Below, piece after piece: positions 1 through 9,496 of a DNA stretch of 64,000 nt; the first letter of the stretch is position 1; every line of letters starts with the position of its first letter. The position numbers and the translations under genes were made by a program. The notes below the pieces were generated by a model. It did no database searches and was not told where the DNA came from. It saw nothing but the letters and a program-made list of their open reading frames with translations. The stretch comes from Azospira restricta (GTDB taxonomy: Bacteria; Pseudomonadota; Gammaproteobacteria; Burkholderiales; Rhodocyclaceae): contig NZ_CP064781.1 of the NCBI RefSeq assembly GCF_016858125.1, positions 2,551,501 through 2,615,500 on the forward strand, written 5' to 3'.

Positions 1-1230
1 GGCGATCGCTCGGGTGAGCAGGCCGAGGACGTTGTCCGGCGTCGCCAGCTGCGCGTGCAGTTCGTCCAGCAGCGGCGCGCCGAGGCCGGTCAGCGGCGCG
101 CGCAGGCCGGCGAGCTTCGCCAGGCTGTCGCGCAGCCCGGACAGGTCGCGCGGGCGCGCCGAGAAGAGGGCGACGCGGCCGGCGATGCGCTCGATGTCGG
201 CGATGCCCTTCAGCGCGTCGCGCACGGCGGCGGCGCCGCTGCTCGCGTTGTCCAGCAGCGCCTCGACCGCCGCGTGGCGGGCGGCGGGAAGCGCGCGGTC
301 GCGCAGCGGGTGGTGCAGCGCGTGGCGCAGGCAGCGCGAGCCCATCGTGGTGACGCAGGTGTCGAGCAGCGAACAAAGCGTCGGCTCCGGCTGGCCGCGC
401 AGCGTCTCGGTCAGCTCCAGGTTGCGCCGCGTCGCTGCGTCGAGCCCGATGTAGGCCGACTCGCGCTCGACGACCAGCGCGCGCACGTGCTGCAGCGCGC
501 GTGCCTGCGTCGCCTGCGCGTAGCGCAGCAGTGCGCCGGCGGCGGCGACTTCCGGGCCGGCCTCCTCGATGCCGAAGCCGGCCAGCGAGGCCACCGCGAA
601 CTGCTGGCACAGCTCGCGCTCGGCGGCCTCGGCGTCGAAATGCCAGTCCGGCCGGCGGGTCAGCGCTGCCGCCGGCGTGAAGGGCAGGGTGAGCGAATCG
701 GGAACGACGATCTCGGCCGGGCGGATGCGCTCCAGCGTCGCCGCGAGCTTCGCGGTCGCCACCTCGGTCGCGCGCAGCTCGCCGCTGGCGAGGTTCAACC
801 AGGCCAGCCCGGCGCTGTGTTTCATGGCGAAGAGCGCCATCAGCAGCGTGTCGCGCTTTTCGTCGAGCAGCGCCGCGTCGGTCAGCGTCCCCGGCGTGAC
901 GATGCGCGCCACCGCGCGCTCGACCGGCCCCTTGGAAGTTGCCGGGTCGCCGATCTGCTCGCAGATGACCACTGACTCGCCGAGCTTCACGAGTTTCGCG
1001 AGGTACTGCTCGACCGCATGGAAGGGCACGCCGGCCATCTTGATCGGAATGCCCGCCGACTGCCCGCGCGTCGTCAGCGTGATGTCGAGCAGCCGCGCCG
1101 CCTTCTCGGCATCCTCGTAGAACAGCTCGTAGAAATCCCCCATGCGGTAGAAGAGCAGCGTCTCCGGGTGCTGCGCCTTGAGACGCAGGTATTGCGCCAT
1201 CATCGGGGTGTGCTGGGCTTCTTTCGACAT
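1..1230 (-). CDS. mutS: DNA mismatch repair protein MutS (N-terminal 410 codons, truncated by window edge)
   Basis: MutS recognises base mismatches and small loops and recruits MutL. The visible part starts at the ATG whose complement is at 1228-1230 and reads through to base 1 without a stop, so about half of the usual ~850-residue protein is present. The mismatch-contacting Phe-X-Glu motif lies in GDFYELF near residues 31-37 (F33, E35), inside domain I ([13 protein letters not shown]). Connector and core/lever domains follow ([20 protein letters not shown]). The ATPase and helix-turn-helix domains would lie beyond the left edge. The gene is transcribed leftward out of the window. Identity is certain; only completeness is unknown. 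Confidence 0.97.
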   Translation of the reverse strand, partial: MSKEAQHTPMMAQYLRLKAQHPETLLFYRMGDFYELFYEDAEKAARLLDITLTTRGQSAGIPIKMAGVPFHAVEQYLAKLVKLGESVVICEQIGDPATSKGPVERAVARIVTPGTLTDAALLDEKRDTLLMALFAMKHSAGLAWLNLASGELRATEVATAKLAATLERIRPAEIVVPDSLTLPFTPAAALTRRPDWHFDAEAAERELCQQFAVASLAGFGIEEAGPEVAAAGALLRYAQATQARALQHVRALVVERESAYIGLDAATRRNLELTETLRGQPEPTLCSLLDTCVTTMGSRCLRHALHHPLRDRALPAARHAAVEALLDNASSGAAAVRDALKGIADIERIAGRVALFSARPRDLSGLRDSLAKLAGLRAPLTGLGAPLLDELHAQLATPDNVLGLLTRAIA

Positions 1231-1620
1231 GTTGATTTTTATCTGCGGGAGGCTGTCGGCTTCGTCGTAAATTCAAGCGCTTGGCTGCTCATCGGCCAAG
1301 TTGTTTTGCCCGGCCTGCCGCGATGAGCCGGCTTTCGCGGCGCCGGGAAGCGGGCATTATCCGTGATCTGGCGTGGCGACTAAAGGGAATGTGCAAGACG
1401 GGTCCGACGGAAAAGTGCCGGCATCGGCATCAGAAAATACTCAACTAGGAATGGAGGTACATGGGTGCGGGATTGGCGCCCACCATCCCTTCAGGTTTCA
1501 TCCACATGGATTCAGTCGCCGCCGGCGACACGTCATAGGTGTTCAGGTCTGAAGTGAGAATCGCACAGGGCGATCGGCAAGCCATTCGCTATTTGCAAAC
1601 AGCGAAGGGTCCCTGCGCGT
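1231..1620. other. 390-bp intergenic region upstream of mutS
   Basis: This is the only stretch above 300 bases without an established gene. It should hold the mutS promoter (reading left) and the 3' end region of the sugar dehydrogenase. I see no convincing terminator or tRNA. The one coding candidate is a 25-codon reading frame at 1461-1538, listed separately. Confidence 0.6.
1461..1538 (+). CDS. candidate 25-residue small protein or leader peptide
   Basis: A short frame opens with ATG at 1461, four bases after a strong GGAGG Shine-Dalgarno sequence at 1453-1457, and ends with TAG at 1536-1538. An in-frame TAG at 1446 closes it upstream, so it is not the tail of a longer gene. The peptide begins MGAGLAPTIPSGF and has no transmembrane segment. 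It lacks the Glu-X3-Tyr pair of PqqA, so it is not the PQQ precursor despite the nearby PQQ-type dehydrogenase. The Shine-Dalgarno match is the only positive evidence; it may be chance. Confidence 0.25.
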   Translation: MGAGLAPTIPSGFIHMDSVAAGDTS

Positions 1621-2853
1621 TCAGCTCCCGACGTACCGAATCCGGTAGATCGCCCCCGCATGGTCGTCCGACACCAAGAGCGACCCGTCCGGCAGCACCA
1701 GCACGTCGGCCGGGCGGCCCCAGACGAAGTCGTCGTCGAGCCAGCCGCTGGCGAACGGTTCGTAGCGCACCGCGCGATTGCCCTCCAGCGTGACGACGCT
1801 GACACGGTAGCCGATCTTCTTGCCGCGGTTCCATGAGCCGTGCTCGGCGATGAACACCTGATTGCGGTATTGCGCAGGGAACTGGCGGCCGTTGTAGAAG
1901 CGCATGCCGAGCGCGGCGACGTGCGGGCCGAGGTTCTGCGCCGGCGGCACGAATTCGGCGCAGCGGCGCCTCCAGCCGAACTCGGGGTCGGCGATGTCGC
2001 CGCCATGGCAGTAGGGGTAGCCGAAGTGCAGGCCGGCCTTCGGCGCGCGGTTCAGTTCGTCGGGCGGCTGGTCGTCGCCCATCCAGTCGCGGCCGTTGTC
2101 GGTGAACCACAGTTCGCCGGTGGCCGGGTGCCAGTCGAAGCCGACGGTGTTGCGGACGCCGCGGGCGAAGGTCTGCAGCTCGCTGCCGTCGGGGCGCAGG
2201 CGCAGGATCGTCGCGTAGCGGTCGGGGTCCGGTTCGCAGATGTTGCACGGCGCGCCGACCGGCACATAGAGCCAGCCGTCGGGGCCGAAGGCGATGAATT
2301 TCCAGCCGTGGTGCGTCTCCTTCGGCAGGTCGTCGCGGATCGTGCGCGGCGCCGGCGGGGCATCGAGGCGGCGGTCGATGTCGTCGAGGCGGAGGATGCG
2401 GTCGACGGCGGAGACGTACAGGTGGCCGTCGCGCCAGGCGACGCCGACCGGCAGCTTGAGGTCGTCGGCGACGACGCGCAGCCTGCCCGGCTTGTAGTCG
2501 GGGCCGAGCGGCAGCGCGTGCACCTTGCCGGCGCGCATCGAGCCGACGTAGAGGATGTTCTGCGGCGAGAGCGCCATCTGCCGCGCGTTCGGCACGCGCG
2601 CCAGCAGTTCGATGGCGAAGCCGGGCGGCAGCTGGATGCGGGCGAGCGGCAGCGTGTCGGCGGCGCCGGCGAACGAGGCGCACAGCAGGGCGACGCCGGC
2701 GAGCGCCGCGCGCAGGCGCCGGGCAATCGAGGACGGGCGGCGGTCGGCTGCCGCCGGCGGTGTCGGGTGCGCATCGGGCATGCGTCCGATGATACCGAAT
2801 CCCGCCCCACCGTGGCCGGGCGGCTTGCCGCATATCAAGGAAAGGGTCGCCAC
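1621..2853 (-). CDS. secreted PQQ-dependent sugar dehydrogenase (L-sorbosone dehydrogenase type)
   Basis: A beta-propeller quinoprotein that would oxidise an aldose or sorbosone in the periplasm and pass electrons to the respiratory chain. The mature part starts with a typical opening (LARIQLPPGFAIELLARVPNARQMALSP) and contains the family signatures ARGVRNTVGFDWHP, GELWFTDNGRDWMGDD, HFGYPYCHGG and ADVLVLPDGSLLVSDD. The start at 2853 gives 410 residues. An internal ATG at 2781 (residue 25) is more credible, because it puts a signal peptide (RRLRAALAGVALLCASFAGA) close to the N-terminus. No pqqABCDE genes lie in this window, so the cofactor must be made elsewhere or scavenged. The substrate is unknown. 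Confidence 0.85.
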   Translation of the reverse strand: MATLSLICGKPPGHGGAGFGIIGRMPDAHPTPPAAADRRPSSIARRLRAALAGVALLCASFAGAADTLPLARIQLPPGFAIELLARVPNARQMALSPQNILYVGSMRAGKVHALPLGPDYKPGRLRVVADDLKLPVGVAWRDGHLYVSAVDRILRLDDIDRRLDAPPAPRTIRDDLPKETHHGWKFIAFGPDGWLYVPVGAPCNICEPDPDRYATILRLRPDGSELQTFARGVRNTVGFDWHPATGELWFTDNGRDWMGDDQPPDELNRAPKAGLHFGYPYCHGGDIADPEFGWRRRCAEFVPPAQNLGPHVAALGMRFYNGRQFPAQYRNQVFIAEHGSWNRGKKIGYRVSVVTLEGNRAVRYEPFASGWLDDDFVWGRPADVLVLPDGSLLVSDDHAGAIYRIRYVGS

Positions 2854-2861
2854 CGCCGACT

Positions 2862-3206
2862 ATGCTGCGCCCCGCGTCCGGCTATCCTGCCGCCGCAGGC
2901 TTTCGTATCGGGTGGTGCGTCGTGGTGTCGTGGCTGTTTTTCTTCGAGTGGGCGGGGTGCGCGCTGGGCGTTCTCGGTGCGGTGCTGGTGGCGGTCAAGT
3001 CGCCGCACGCGCATTGGGCATGGGTGCTGTGGCTGGTGTCCAACCTGAGCTGGACGGCCTACGGCGTCGGTACCGGGCAGGCGTCGATCGCGCTGCAGCA
3101 GGGGGCGTTCAGCATCACCAGCATGCTCGGGCTGTGGCACTGGCTACTGCGTCCATCCCTCGCACGCCGCGCGGCGGCAAACGGAGCGACGGCCGAAGCC
3201 GCCTGA
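2862..3206 (+). CDS. small membrane protein, resembles half of a PnuC/SWEET-like transporter
   Basis: A 114-residue protein with three probable membrane helices (about residues 20-45, 50-70 and 82-97). The patterns FEWAGCALGVLGAVLVAV and WLVSNLSWTAYG, with a closing Gly-Leu-Trp-His-Trp, recall one repeat of PnuC-type nicotinamide riboside transporters, but the protein is too short for a full one. It is divergent from the sugar dehydrogenase, with start codons only a few bases apart (2853 and 2862), so if both starts are right the promoters lie within the opposing genes. The true start could be a GTG further in. No specific function is claimed. Confidence 0.6.
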   Translation: MLRPASGYPAAAGFRIGWCVVVSWLFFFEWAGCALGVLGAVLVAVKSPHAHWAWVLWLVSNLSWTAYGVGTGQASIALQQGAFSITSMLGLWHWLLRPSLARRAAANGATAEAA

Positions 3207-3280
3207 GTCATGCGCCTTGCGCCTTGCGAAGCGAAGGGGCCTATGGCTCGAGTGCCCTCGGCGGGCACCTGAGCCAGCGT

Positions 3281-4084
3281 CTAGGCCGACAGCGCCGGCG
3301 TCCGGTGCGACTGGACGACCTGCAGCAGCTGCGAGAAGACCTTCGGCGTGCCGGCCAGCACATTGCCGGAATCGAGGTAGGCGTGCTCGCCGGCGAGGTC
3401 GGACACCAGGCCGCCGGCTTCGCTGATCAGCAGCGTGCCGGCCGCCATGTCCCACGGCGACAGGCCGAATTCCCAGAAGCCGTCGAGCCGGCCGCAGGCG
3501 ACCCAGGCCAGGTCGAGCGCGGCGGCGCCGGGACGGCGCATGCCGGCCGTCTTCTGCGTCAATTCCTTGAAGATCGCCAGGTAAGTGTCGACGTGGTCGA
3601 AGCAGCGGTACGGGAAGCCGGTGCCGAGCAGCGCCTCTTCCAGCTTGGCGCGCTTCGAGACGCGGATGCGGCGGTCGTTGAGGAAGGCACCGCGGCCCTT
3701 GCTGGCGGTGAACAGCTCGTTGCGCTCGGGGTCGAACACCACCGCCTGCGTAACCTGGCCGTTGTGCGCGAGCGCGATCGAAATCGCATACTGCGGGAAG
3801 CCGTGGATGAAGTTGGTGGTGCCGTCGAGCGGGTCGATGATCCACTGGTACTCGGCCTGCTGGGGGCCGGTGGCGCCGGACTCTTCTGCTAGAATGGCGT
3901 GGTTCGGATAAGCCTCGCGCAGCACTTCGATGATGGCGGCCTCGGCGGCCTTGTCGACCTCGGTGACGAAATCGCTCTGGCGTTTGGCGGTGACCTTCAG
4001 CAGGTCCACATCGTGCGATGCGCGGGTGATGATCTGGCCGGCGCGACGCGCCGCCTTGATGGCGATGTTGAGTGCTGGATGCAT
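3281..4084 (-). CDS. suhB: inositol-1-monophosphatase SuhB
   Basis: A 267-residue member of the inositol monophosphatase family, a Mg-dependent phosphatase that in enterobacteria also binds RNA polymerase/NusA during rRNA antitermination. The metal-binding motifs are present in order: EESG (about residue 67), [12 protein letters not shown] (about 84-95) and [11 protein letters not shown] near the C-terminus. The frame stays open upstream, but the start at 4084 ([16 protein letters not shown]) matches the family N-terminus exactly. It is divergent from trmJ across an 84-bp gap. Confidence 0.95.
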   Translation of the reverse strand: MHPALNIAIKAARRAGQIITRASHDVDLLKVTAKRQSDFVTEVDKAAEAAIIEVLREAYPNHAILAEESGATGPQQAEYQWIIDPLDGTTNFIHGFPQYAISIALAHNGQVTQAVVFDPERNELFTASKGRGAFLNDRRIRVSKRAKLEEALLGTGFPYRCFDHVDTYLAIFKELTQKTAGMRRPGAAALDLAWVACGRLDGFWEFGLSPWDMAAGTLLISEAGGLVSDLAGEHAYLDSGNVLAGTPKVFSQLLQVVQSHRTPALSA

Positions 4085-4168
4085 GGCTGTATGAAAGAAC
4101 TTGTCGGGCGGTGACGGCAAATCGATGCTGTGCCGCCCGAAGCATTTTTGGGAAACGCGCATTCTATC

Positions 4169-4960
4169 ATGACCCCGCAAGCACTCCTCGACCGCGTCCG
4201 CATCGTGCTCTGCCGTACCAGCCATCCCGGCAATATCGGTGCCGCGGCGCGGGCGATGAAGGTGATGGGGCTGTCGCGGCTGTACCTGGTGCAGCCGTTG
4301 TGCGCGGTGGACGAGGTTGCGGCGGCGCGCGCCGCCGGCGCCGACGACGTGCTCGCATCGGCCGTCGTCTGCGGCTCGCTGGTCGACGCGCTGGCCGGCT
4401 GCGTGCAGGCGGTGGCGCTTTCCGCCCGGCTGCGCGACCTCGGCCCGGCGGCGGTCGGCGTGCGCGAGGCGGTGCCTTCCTTGCTGCGGATGACGGCGGA
4501 CGGCGACGTCGCGCTGGTCTTCGGCAACGAGACCAGCGGGCTCGCCAACGACGAACTGCAGCGCTGCCAGCAGGCGGTGACGATCCCGAGCAACCCCGAC
4601 TTCAGCTCGCTCAACCTCGGCGCGGCGGTGCAGGTGATGGCCTACGAGCTGCGCATGGCGGCCTGGGGCGGGCTGCCGCCGGCGCCGACGACGCCGGCGA
4701 CGCCGTTTCGCTCGGCGCCGGCGGCGATCGATGAGGTCGAGCGCTTCTACGCGCACCTCGAGTGCGTGCTGGTCGCCACCGGCTTCCACGACCCGGCGCG
4801 GCCGCGCCGGCTGCTGCCCAAGCTGCGCCGGCTGTTCGGGCGCGCAGCGCTGGAGAAGGATGAGATCAACATCCTGCGCGGCATCCTCGATTCGGTCGAG
4901 AAGCCGACCGGGCCGCGCTGGCAGGGTGGGGCGGCCGATACGGAACCGCACGGAAAATAG
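4169..4960 (+). CDS. trmJ: tRNA (cytidine/uridine-2'-O)-methyltransferase TrmJ
   Basis: A SPOUT-class enzyme (263 residues) that methylates the 2'-O of position 32 in tRNAs using S-adenosylmethionine. The trefoil-knot motifs are clear: [16 protein letters not shown] at the N-terminus, [13 protein letters not shown], and the knot [18 protein letters not shown]. The C-terminal extension ([22 protein letters not shown]) is characteristic of TrmJ as opposed to TrmL. I start it at the ATG at 4169 because the sequence upstream is not conserved in type. It lies next to cysE and iscR, an order also found in other proteobacteria. Confidence 0.95.
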   Translation: MTPQALLDRVRIVLCRTSHPGNIGAAARAMKVMGLSRLYLVQPLCAVDEVAAARAAGADDVLASAVVCGSLVDALAGCVQAVALSARLRDLGPAAVGVREAVPSLLRMTADGDVALVFGNETSGLANDELQRCQQAVTIPSNPDFSSLNLGAAVQVMAYELRMAAWGGLPPAPTTPATPFRSAPAAIDEVERFYAHLECVLVATGFHDPARPRRLLPKLRRLFGRAALEKDEINILRGILDSVEKPTGPRWQGGAADTEPHGK

Positions 4961-5013
4961 TAGATCAAAAAACTCGGGTATTTTAAAATCCCGAACCCAA
5001 CCAGGGAGGTGCC

Positions 5014-5766
5014 ATGTTCGCCCGTCTGCGAGAAGACATCCAGTCCGTGTTCGACCGAGATCCAGCCGCCCGCTCGGCGTGGGAGGTGCTGACCTGCTAT
5101 CCCGGCGTGCACGCGGCGCTCGCGCACCGTTTCACGCACTGGCTGTGGGGGCATCGGCTGCGCTGGCTGGCGCGCTTCGTGTCGAACCTCGCGCGCACGC
5201 TGACCGGCATCGAGATTCATCCCGGCGCGACGATCGGCCGCCGCTTCTTCATCGACCACGGCATGGGCGTGGTCATCGGCGAGACGGCGGTGATCGGCGA
5301 CGACGTCACCCTCTACCACGGCGTCACGCTCGGCGGCACCTCGTGGAACAAGGGCAAGCGCCACCCGACGCTGGGCAACGGCGTGGTCATCGGCGCCGGC
5401 GCCAAGGTGCTCGGGCCGATCACCATCGGCGACGGCGCCAAGGTCGGCTCGAACGCGGTGGTGGTCAAGGATGTGCCGCCGGGGACGACCGCGGTCGGCA
5501 ACCCGGCGCGCATCATCGACACCGAGCAGGCGCAGAAGCGCGAGGAAAAGGCCGGGCATCTCGGTTTCTCGGCCTATGCGCTGGCCAATGGCCAGGACGA
5601 CCCGCTGGCCAAGGCGATCCACGGCCTGCTCGACCACGCCGTCGAGACCGACCGGCGCATCGACGTGCTGCTGAAGAAGCTGGAGGCCTCGGGCGTCAGC
5701 ATCGAGGACGAACTGGCGACCGCCGACAAGTTCGATCCGAAATATCTGAGCAAAATAGTCGACTAA
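5014..5766 (+). CDS. cysE: serine O-acetyltransferase CysE
   Basis: Acetylates L-serine with acetyl-CoA to O-acetylserine, the committed step of cysteine synthesis. The 250-residue protein has an N-terminal helical region and a left-handed beta-helix made of hexapeptide repeats (about residues 65-175: [51 protein letters not shown]). The start ATG at 5014 has a clear Shine-Dalgarno (GGGAGG at 5004-5009). It is 74 bp upstream of iscR. CysE supplies the cysteine that the desulfurases consume, so the neighbourhood is metabolically coherent, although iscR has its own promoter. Confidence 0.96.
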   Translation: MFARLREDIQSVFDRDPAARSAWEVLTCYPGVHAALAHRFTHWLWGHRLRWLARFVSNLARTLTGIEIHPGATIGRRFFIDHGMGVVIGETAVIGDDVTLYHGVTLGGTSWNKGKRHPTLGNGVVIGAGAKVLGPITIGDGAKVGSNAVVVKDVPPGTTAVGNPARIIDTEQAQKREEKAGHLGFSAYALANGQDDPLAKAIHGLLDHAVETDRRIDVLLKKLEASGVSIEDELATADKFDPKYLSKIVD

Positions 5767-5791
5767 ATAGTTGACCGATTTTGTCCACTTT
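5767..5791 (+). promoter_or_regulatory. IscR type 1 operator, upstream copy
   Basis: A 25-bp match to the type 1 IscR site consensus known from E. coli (ATASYYGAC...GTCRRSTAT): it starts ATAGTTGACC, has an AT-rich centre, then GTCCACTTT. It covers the -35 element at 5771-5776. In E. coli, [2Fe-2S]-IscR binds such sites to repress iscR; repression here is inferred from that. Confidence 0.75.
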
Positions 5792-5800
5792 TCGTATAGT
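5771..5800 (+). promoter_or_regulatory. predicted sigma70 promoter of the isc operon
   Basis: The -35 box TTGACC (5771-5776) and -10 box TATAGT (5795-5800) are separated by 18 bp. The predicted start of transcription is near 5806-5808, leaving a leader of about 33 bases before the iscR ATG at 5841. Both boxes lie within IscR-type operators. Confidence 0.7.
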
Positions 5801-5820
5801 TGACGAAACCAATCAGGTAT
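5796..5820 (+). promoter_or_regulatory. IscR type 1 operator, downstream copy
   Basis: A second 25-bp match, from ATAGTTGACG to ATCAGGTAT, overlapping the -10 box and the expected transcription start. It is the better of the two at its right half. Its start is 29 bp after the start of the first copy. Confidence 0.78.
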
Positions 5821-5840
5821 TAGACCGGGAGAGCTAAACC

Positions 5841-6335
5841 ATGCGACTGACGACCAAGGGACGATTCGCCGTGACCGCCATGATCGACCTCGCGCTGCGC
5901 GGCAGCGAGGGGCCGGTGACGCTCGCCGGCATCAGCGACCGGCAGAAGATTTCGCTGTCCTATCTGGAGCAGCTGTTCGGCAAGCTGCGCCGCCATCACC
6001 TGGTGGACAGCGTGCGCGGTCCCGGCGGCGGCTACTGCCTGGCACGGCCGCTGGAGGAGATTTCGGTCGCCGACATCATCCGCGCCGTGGACGAGCAGCT
6101 CGACGCGACGCAGTGCGGCGGCAAGGAGAACTGCCACGACGAGCACCGCTGCATGACGCACGATCTGTGGGCGACGCTGAACTTCAAGATGTACGAGTAC
6201 CTGGCGTCGGTGACGCTGCACGACCTGGTGACCAAGAACGCGCACAAGGCGGTGCATTTCATGAACCCGGTCGGCGACCAGCGGCTCGGGCCGAGCCCGA
6301 AGCCGCGGGCCAAGATCATGGCGGTGTCGGCCTGA
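5841..6335 (+). CDS. iscR: Fe-S cluster assembly regulator IscR (Rrf2 family)
   Basis: A 164-residue winged-helix repressor that senses cellular [2Fe-2S] supply and controls the isc operon. The N-terminus MRLTTKGRFAVTAMIDLA and the wing segment RGPGGGYCLARP are diagnostic. The cluster ligands C92, C98, C104 and H107 occupy exactly the same positions as in E. coli IscR. It is the first gene of the isc operon and has two matching operators directly upstream, so autorepression is expected. The next gene starts 6 bases after its stop. Confidence 0.97.
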   Translation: MRLTTKGRFAVTAMIDLALRGSEGPVTLAGISDRQKISLSYLEQLFGKLRRHHLVDSVRGPGGGYCLARPLEEISVADIIRAVDEQLDATQCGGKENCHDEHRCMTHDLWATLNFKMYEYLASVTLHDLVTKNAHKAVHFMNPVGDQRLGPSPKPRAKIMAVSA

Positions 6336-6340
6336 CGGGC

Positions 6341-7507
6341 ATGTTCTCTCCGGTCTACCTCGACCACAACGCGACGACGCCGCTCGATCCGGCGGTGCTG
6401 GCGGCGATGCTGCCGTGGCTGGAGGCGCAGTTCGGCAATCCGTCGAGCCGCCACGAGTACGGCAGGGCGGCGCGGCGGGCGGTGGACGAGGCGCGGCAGC
6501 AGGTGGCGGCGGCGCTCGGCGCGCACCCGACCGAGGTGGTGTTCACCAGCGGCGGCTCGGAGGCCAACAACCTCTTCGTCAAGGGCGCCGCGGCCTGCCT
6601 GAAGCCCGGACTGCTGGCGGTGTCGGGGGTCGAGCATCCGTGCGTGATCAAGCCGGCTGAACAGCTGGCGCGGCAGGGCTGGCAGTTGAGGAAGGTGGCG
6701 GTCGACGGCGAGGGCCGGGTCGACCGCGCGGATTGGCGGGACGTGCTCGCCGCGCAGCCGAAGCTGCTGTCGGTGATGCGCGCGAACAACGAGACCGGTG
6801 TGCTGCAGGACGTGGCGGCGCTGGCGAGCGAGGCGAAGTGCCGCGGCGCGTGGTTCCACTGCGACGCGGTGCAGGCCTTCGGCAAGCTGCCGCTGTCGTT
6901 CCGCGAACTGAACGCGGCCGGCGTGCATGCGCTGACGGTGTCGGCGCACAAGATCGGCGGCCCCAAGGGCGCCGCCGCGCTGGTGCTCGACAAGCGCGTC
7001 GACATCGCGCCGCTGATCGCCGGCGGCGGCCACGAGCGCGGGTTGCGCTCGGGCACCGAGAATGTGCCGGCGATCGTCGGCTTCGGCATCGCCGCCGAGC
7101 TCGCTGCGGCGGGGCAGGCGGCTGCGGCGGCACGCATCGGCGGCCTGCGCGGCGAGCTGGAAGCGGGGCTCGCGGCGCTCGGCGCGCGGCTGTTCGGCGC
7201 CGGCGCCGAGCGCCTGCCGAACACGACGTATTTCGCCATTCCCGACGTGGACGGCGAGACGCTGGTCGGCAAGCTCGACCGCGCCGGCTTCGCGGTGGCG
7301 AGCGGGGCGGCCTGCTCGAGCGCCAACCCGGAACCGTCGCACGTGCTGTCGGCGATGGGCGTGAGTGCGGAAATTGCTCGCGGTGCGGTGCGCGTGAGCC
7401 TCGGGCCGCAATCGACGCACGCGCAGGTGAAAGAATTTTTGAACGCGCTGCAGGCGACCGTGGTCGGATTGCAGCGAATGACGTCGGTCAGTGTTGACGC
7501 GGCGTAG
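6341..7507 (+). CDS. second cysteine desulfurase (NifS/IscS-type paralogue) in the isc operon
   Basis: A pyridoxal-phosphate cysteine desulfurase of 388 residues, closely packed between iscR (5-base gap) and iscS (34-base gap). It has the cofactor lysine in [10 protein letters not shown] and the catalytic Cys325 in [16 protein letters not shown], within a long extended active-site loop typical of group I enzymes. It is clearly a different protein from the true IscS next to it: the active-site surroundings ([10 protein letters not shown] versus [10 protein letters not shown]) and the C-terminus differ, and it lacks the IscS tail that contacts IscU. It may feed sulfur to another acceptor, such as thiolation of tRNA or a storage role; this is inference. 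Start at 6341, with the [16 protein letters not shown] opening typical of the family. Confidence 0.9.
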   Translation: MFSPVYLDHNATTPLDPAVLAAMLPWLEAQFGNPSSRHEYGRAARRAVDEARQQVAAALGAHPTEVVFTSGGSEANNLFVKGAAACLKPGLLAVSGVEHPCVIKPAEQLARQGWQLRKVAVDGEGRVDRADWRDVLAAQPKLLSVMRANNETGVLQDVAALASEAKCRGAWFHCDAVQAFGKLPLSFRELNAAGVHALTVSAHKIGGPKGAAALVLDKRVDIAPLIAGGGHERGLRSGTENVPAIVGFGIAAELAAAGQAAAAARIGGLRGELEAGLAALGARLFGAGAERLPNTTYFAIPDVDGETLVGKLDRAGFAVASGAACSSANPEPSHVLSAMGVSAEIARGAVRVSLGPQSTHAQVKEFLNALQATVVGLQRMTSVSVDAA

Positions 7508-7541
7508 CCAGCCAACAGAGAAACGAAGCGGAGCTAGAGAA

Positions 7542-8753
7542 ATGCTGAAACTGCCGATCTACCTCGATTACTCGGCCACCACGCCGGTGGACCCGCGCGT
7601 CGCGGAGAAGATGATCCCCTACCTCGTCGAGAAATTCGGCAACCCGGCGTCGCGCTCGCACAGCTTCGGCTGGGAAGCCGACGCCGCGGTCGAGGCCGCG
7701 CGCGAGCAGGTGGCGCAACTGGTCAACGCCGACCCGAAGGAAATCGTCTGGACCTCCGGCGCCACCGAGTCGAACAACCTCGCCATCAAGGGCGCGGCCA
7801 ACTTCTACGCCGGCAAGGGCAAGCACATCATCACGGTCAAGACCGAGCACAAGGCCGTCCTCGACCCCTGCCGCGAACTCGAGCGCCAGGGCTTCGAAGT
7901 GACCTACCTGGACGTGCAGGACAACGGCCTCGTCGACCTCGACGCGTTCAAGGCGGCGATCCGCCCGGACACGATCCTCGTCTCGGTGATGTTCGTGAAC
8001 AACGAGATCGGCGTCATCCAGCCGATCGCCGAGATCGGCGAGATCTGCCGCGAGAAGGGCATCATCTTCCACGTCGACGCCGCGCAGGCAACCGGCAAGG
8101 TGGCGATCGACCTCAACACGCTGAAGGTCGACCTGATGAGCTTCTCGGCGCACAAGACCTACGGCCCGAAGGGCATCGGCGCCCTGTACGTCCGCCGCAA
8201 GCCGCGCGTGCGCCTGGAGGCGCAGATGCACGGCGGCGGCCACGAGCGCGGCTTCCGCTCCGGCACGCTGGCGACGCACCAGATCGTCGGCATGGGCGAG
8301 GCTTTCCGCATCGCCCGCGAGGAGATGGCCGAGGAGAACGCACGCATCCAGAAGCTGCGCGACAAGCTGTGGAAGGGACTTTCCGACATCGAGGCGGTCT
8401 ACATCAACGGAGACCTCGAACAGCGCGTTCCGCACAACCTGAACGTGAGCTTCGCCTATGTCGAGGGCGAGTCGATGATCATGGCGATCAAGGATCTGGC
8501 GGTGTCGTCGGGTTCGGCCTGCACCTCGGCCTCGCTCGAGCCCTCGTACGTGCTGCGCGCGCTCGGCCGCGACGACGAGCTGGCGCACAGTTCGATCCGC
8601 TTCACGATCGGCCGCTTCAACACCGAGGAGGAGATCGACTACGCGATCAAGCTGCTGCACCAGAAGATCGGCAAGCTGCGCGAGCTGTCGCCGCTGTGGG
8701 AAATGGTGCAGGAAGGCGTCGACCTGAATACTGTCCAGTGGGCTGCCCACTGA
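7542..8753 (+). CDS. iscS: cysteine desulfurase IscS
   Basis: The main sulfur donor of ISC assembly, converting cysteine to alanine and an enzyme-bound persulfide. At 403 residues it is the canonical length (E. coli 404). It has the opening [21 protein letters not shown], the PLP lysine in [10 protein letters not shown] and the persulfide Cys327 in [20 protein letters not shown]. The C-terminal tail ([22 protein letters not shown]) is the region that docks IscU in other bacteria. The start at 7542 is preceded by GGAGC; an upstream in-frame ATG at 7491 would overlap the preceding gene and is not conserved. Confidence 0.97.
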   Translation: MLKLPIYLDYSATTPVDPRVAEKMIPYLVEKFGNPASRSHSFGWEADAAVEAAREQVAQLVNADPKEIVWTSGATESNNLAIKGAANFYAGKGKHIITVKTEHKAVLDPCRELERQGFEVTYLDVQDNGLVDLDAFKAAIRPDTILVSVMFVNNEIGVIQPIAEIGEICREKGIIFHVDAAQATGKVAIDLNTLKVDLMSFSAHKTYGPKGIGALYVRRKPRVRLEAQMHGGGHERGFRSGTLATHQIVGMGEAFRIAREEMAEENARIQKLRDKLWKGLSDIEAVYINGDLEQRVPHNLNVSFAYVEGESMIMAIKDLAVSSGSACTSASLEPSYVLRALGRDDELAHSSIRFTIGRFNTEEEIDYAIKLLHQKIGKLRELSPLWEMVQEGVDLNTVQWAAH

Positions 8754-8778
8754 TTTGAAGGATTGAAGGAGAAACATC

Positions 8779-9162
8779 ATGTCCTATAGCGTCAAGGTCC
8801 TCGACCACTACGAAAATCCCCGCAACGTCGGTTCCTTCGCCAAGGAGGAAGAGGGCGTCGGCACCGGCATGGTCGGCGCGCCGGCCTGCGGCGACGTCAT
8901 GAAGCTGCAGATCAAGGTGAACAAGGAGGGCGTCATCGAGGACGCCAAGTTCAAGACCTACGGCTGCGGCTCGGCGATCGCCTCGAGCTCGCTGGTCACC
9001 GAGTGGGTCAAGGGCAAGACCGTCGATCAGGCGCTCGACATCAAGAACACGCAGATCGCCGAGGAGCTGGCGCTGCCGCCGGTGAAGATTCACTGCTCGA
9101 TCCTCGCCGAGGATGCGATCAAGGCGGCGGTCGCCGACTACAAGAAGAAGCACGCCGAGTAA
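8779..9162 (+). CDS. iscU: Fe-S cluster scaffold IscU
   Basis: Scaffold on which [2Fe-2S] and [4Fe-4S] clusters are built before transfer by HscA/HscB. The 127 residues carry the three ligand cysteines at the standard positions C37 (GAPACGD), C63 ([12 protein letters not shown]) and C106 (IHCSIL), the conserved Asp39, and the HscA recognition motif LPPVK just before C106. A strong AAGGAG Shine-Dalgarno precedes the ATG. It follows iscS by 25 bp. Confidence 0.98.
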   Translation: MSYSVKVLDHYENPRNVGSFAKEEEGVGTGMVGAPACGDVMKLQIKVNKEGVIEDAKFKTYGCGSAIASSSLVTEWVKGKTVDQALDIKNTQIAEELALPPVKIHCSILAEDAIKAAVADYKKKHAE

Positions 9163-9172
9163 GGAGCTGCAG

Positions 9173-9496
9173 ATGGCGGTTACCCTTTCCGAACGGGCGG
9201 CGAAGCACGTCGCCAACTACATCGCCAAGCGCGGCAAGGGCGTCGGCGTGCGCCTCGGCGTGCGCACCAGCGGCTGCTCGGGCATGGCCTACAAGCTCGA
9301 GTTCGCCGACGAGATCGAGCCCGACGACATCACCTTCGAGTCGCACGGCGTGACCGTGCTGATCGACCCGAAGAGCCTGCCGTACCTGGAAGGCACCGAG
9401 CTCGACTATGCGCGCGAGGGATTGAACGAGGGGTTCAAGTTCAACAACCCCAACGTCAAGGACCAATGCGGCTGCGGCGAATCCTTTAATGTCTGA
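9173..9496 (+). CDS. iscA: A-type Fe-S carrier IscA
   Basis: A 107-residue A-type carrier that receives clusters from IscU and delivers them to apo-targets. The three conserved cysteines are at C35 (SGCSGMAY), C99 and C101 ([10 protein letters not shown]). The start at 9173 ([13 protein letters not shown]) is preceded by AAGGAG; a frame-open extension to 9113 overlaps iscU and is not real. It begins 10 bases after the iscU stop. Confidence 0.97.
   Translation: MAVTLSERAAKHVANYIAKRGKGVGVRLGVRTSGCSGMAYKLEFADEIEPDDITFESHGVTVLIDPKSLPYLEGTELDYAREGLNEGFKFNNPNVKDQCGCGESFNV

Noticed and set aside
1461-1538. The short frame as pqqA for the nearby PQQ dehydrogenase
   Set aside because: It lacks the Glu-X3-Tyr crosslinked pair that defines PqqA, and no pqqB-E genes are nearby.
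3281-4951. A 556-codon frame extending suhB upstream across trmJ
   Set aside because: The upstream half is Arg-rich noise opposite trmJ; suhB starts at 4084 with the family N-terminus.
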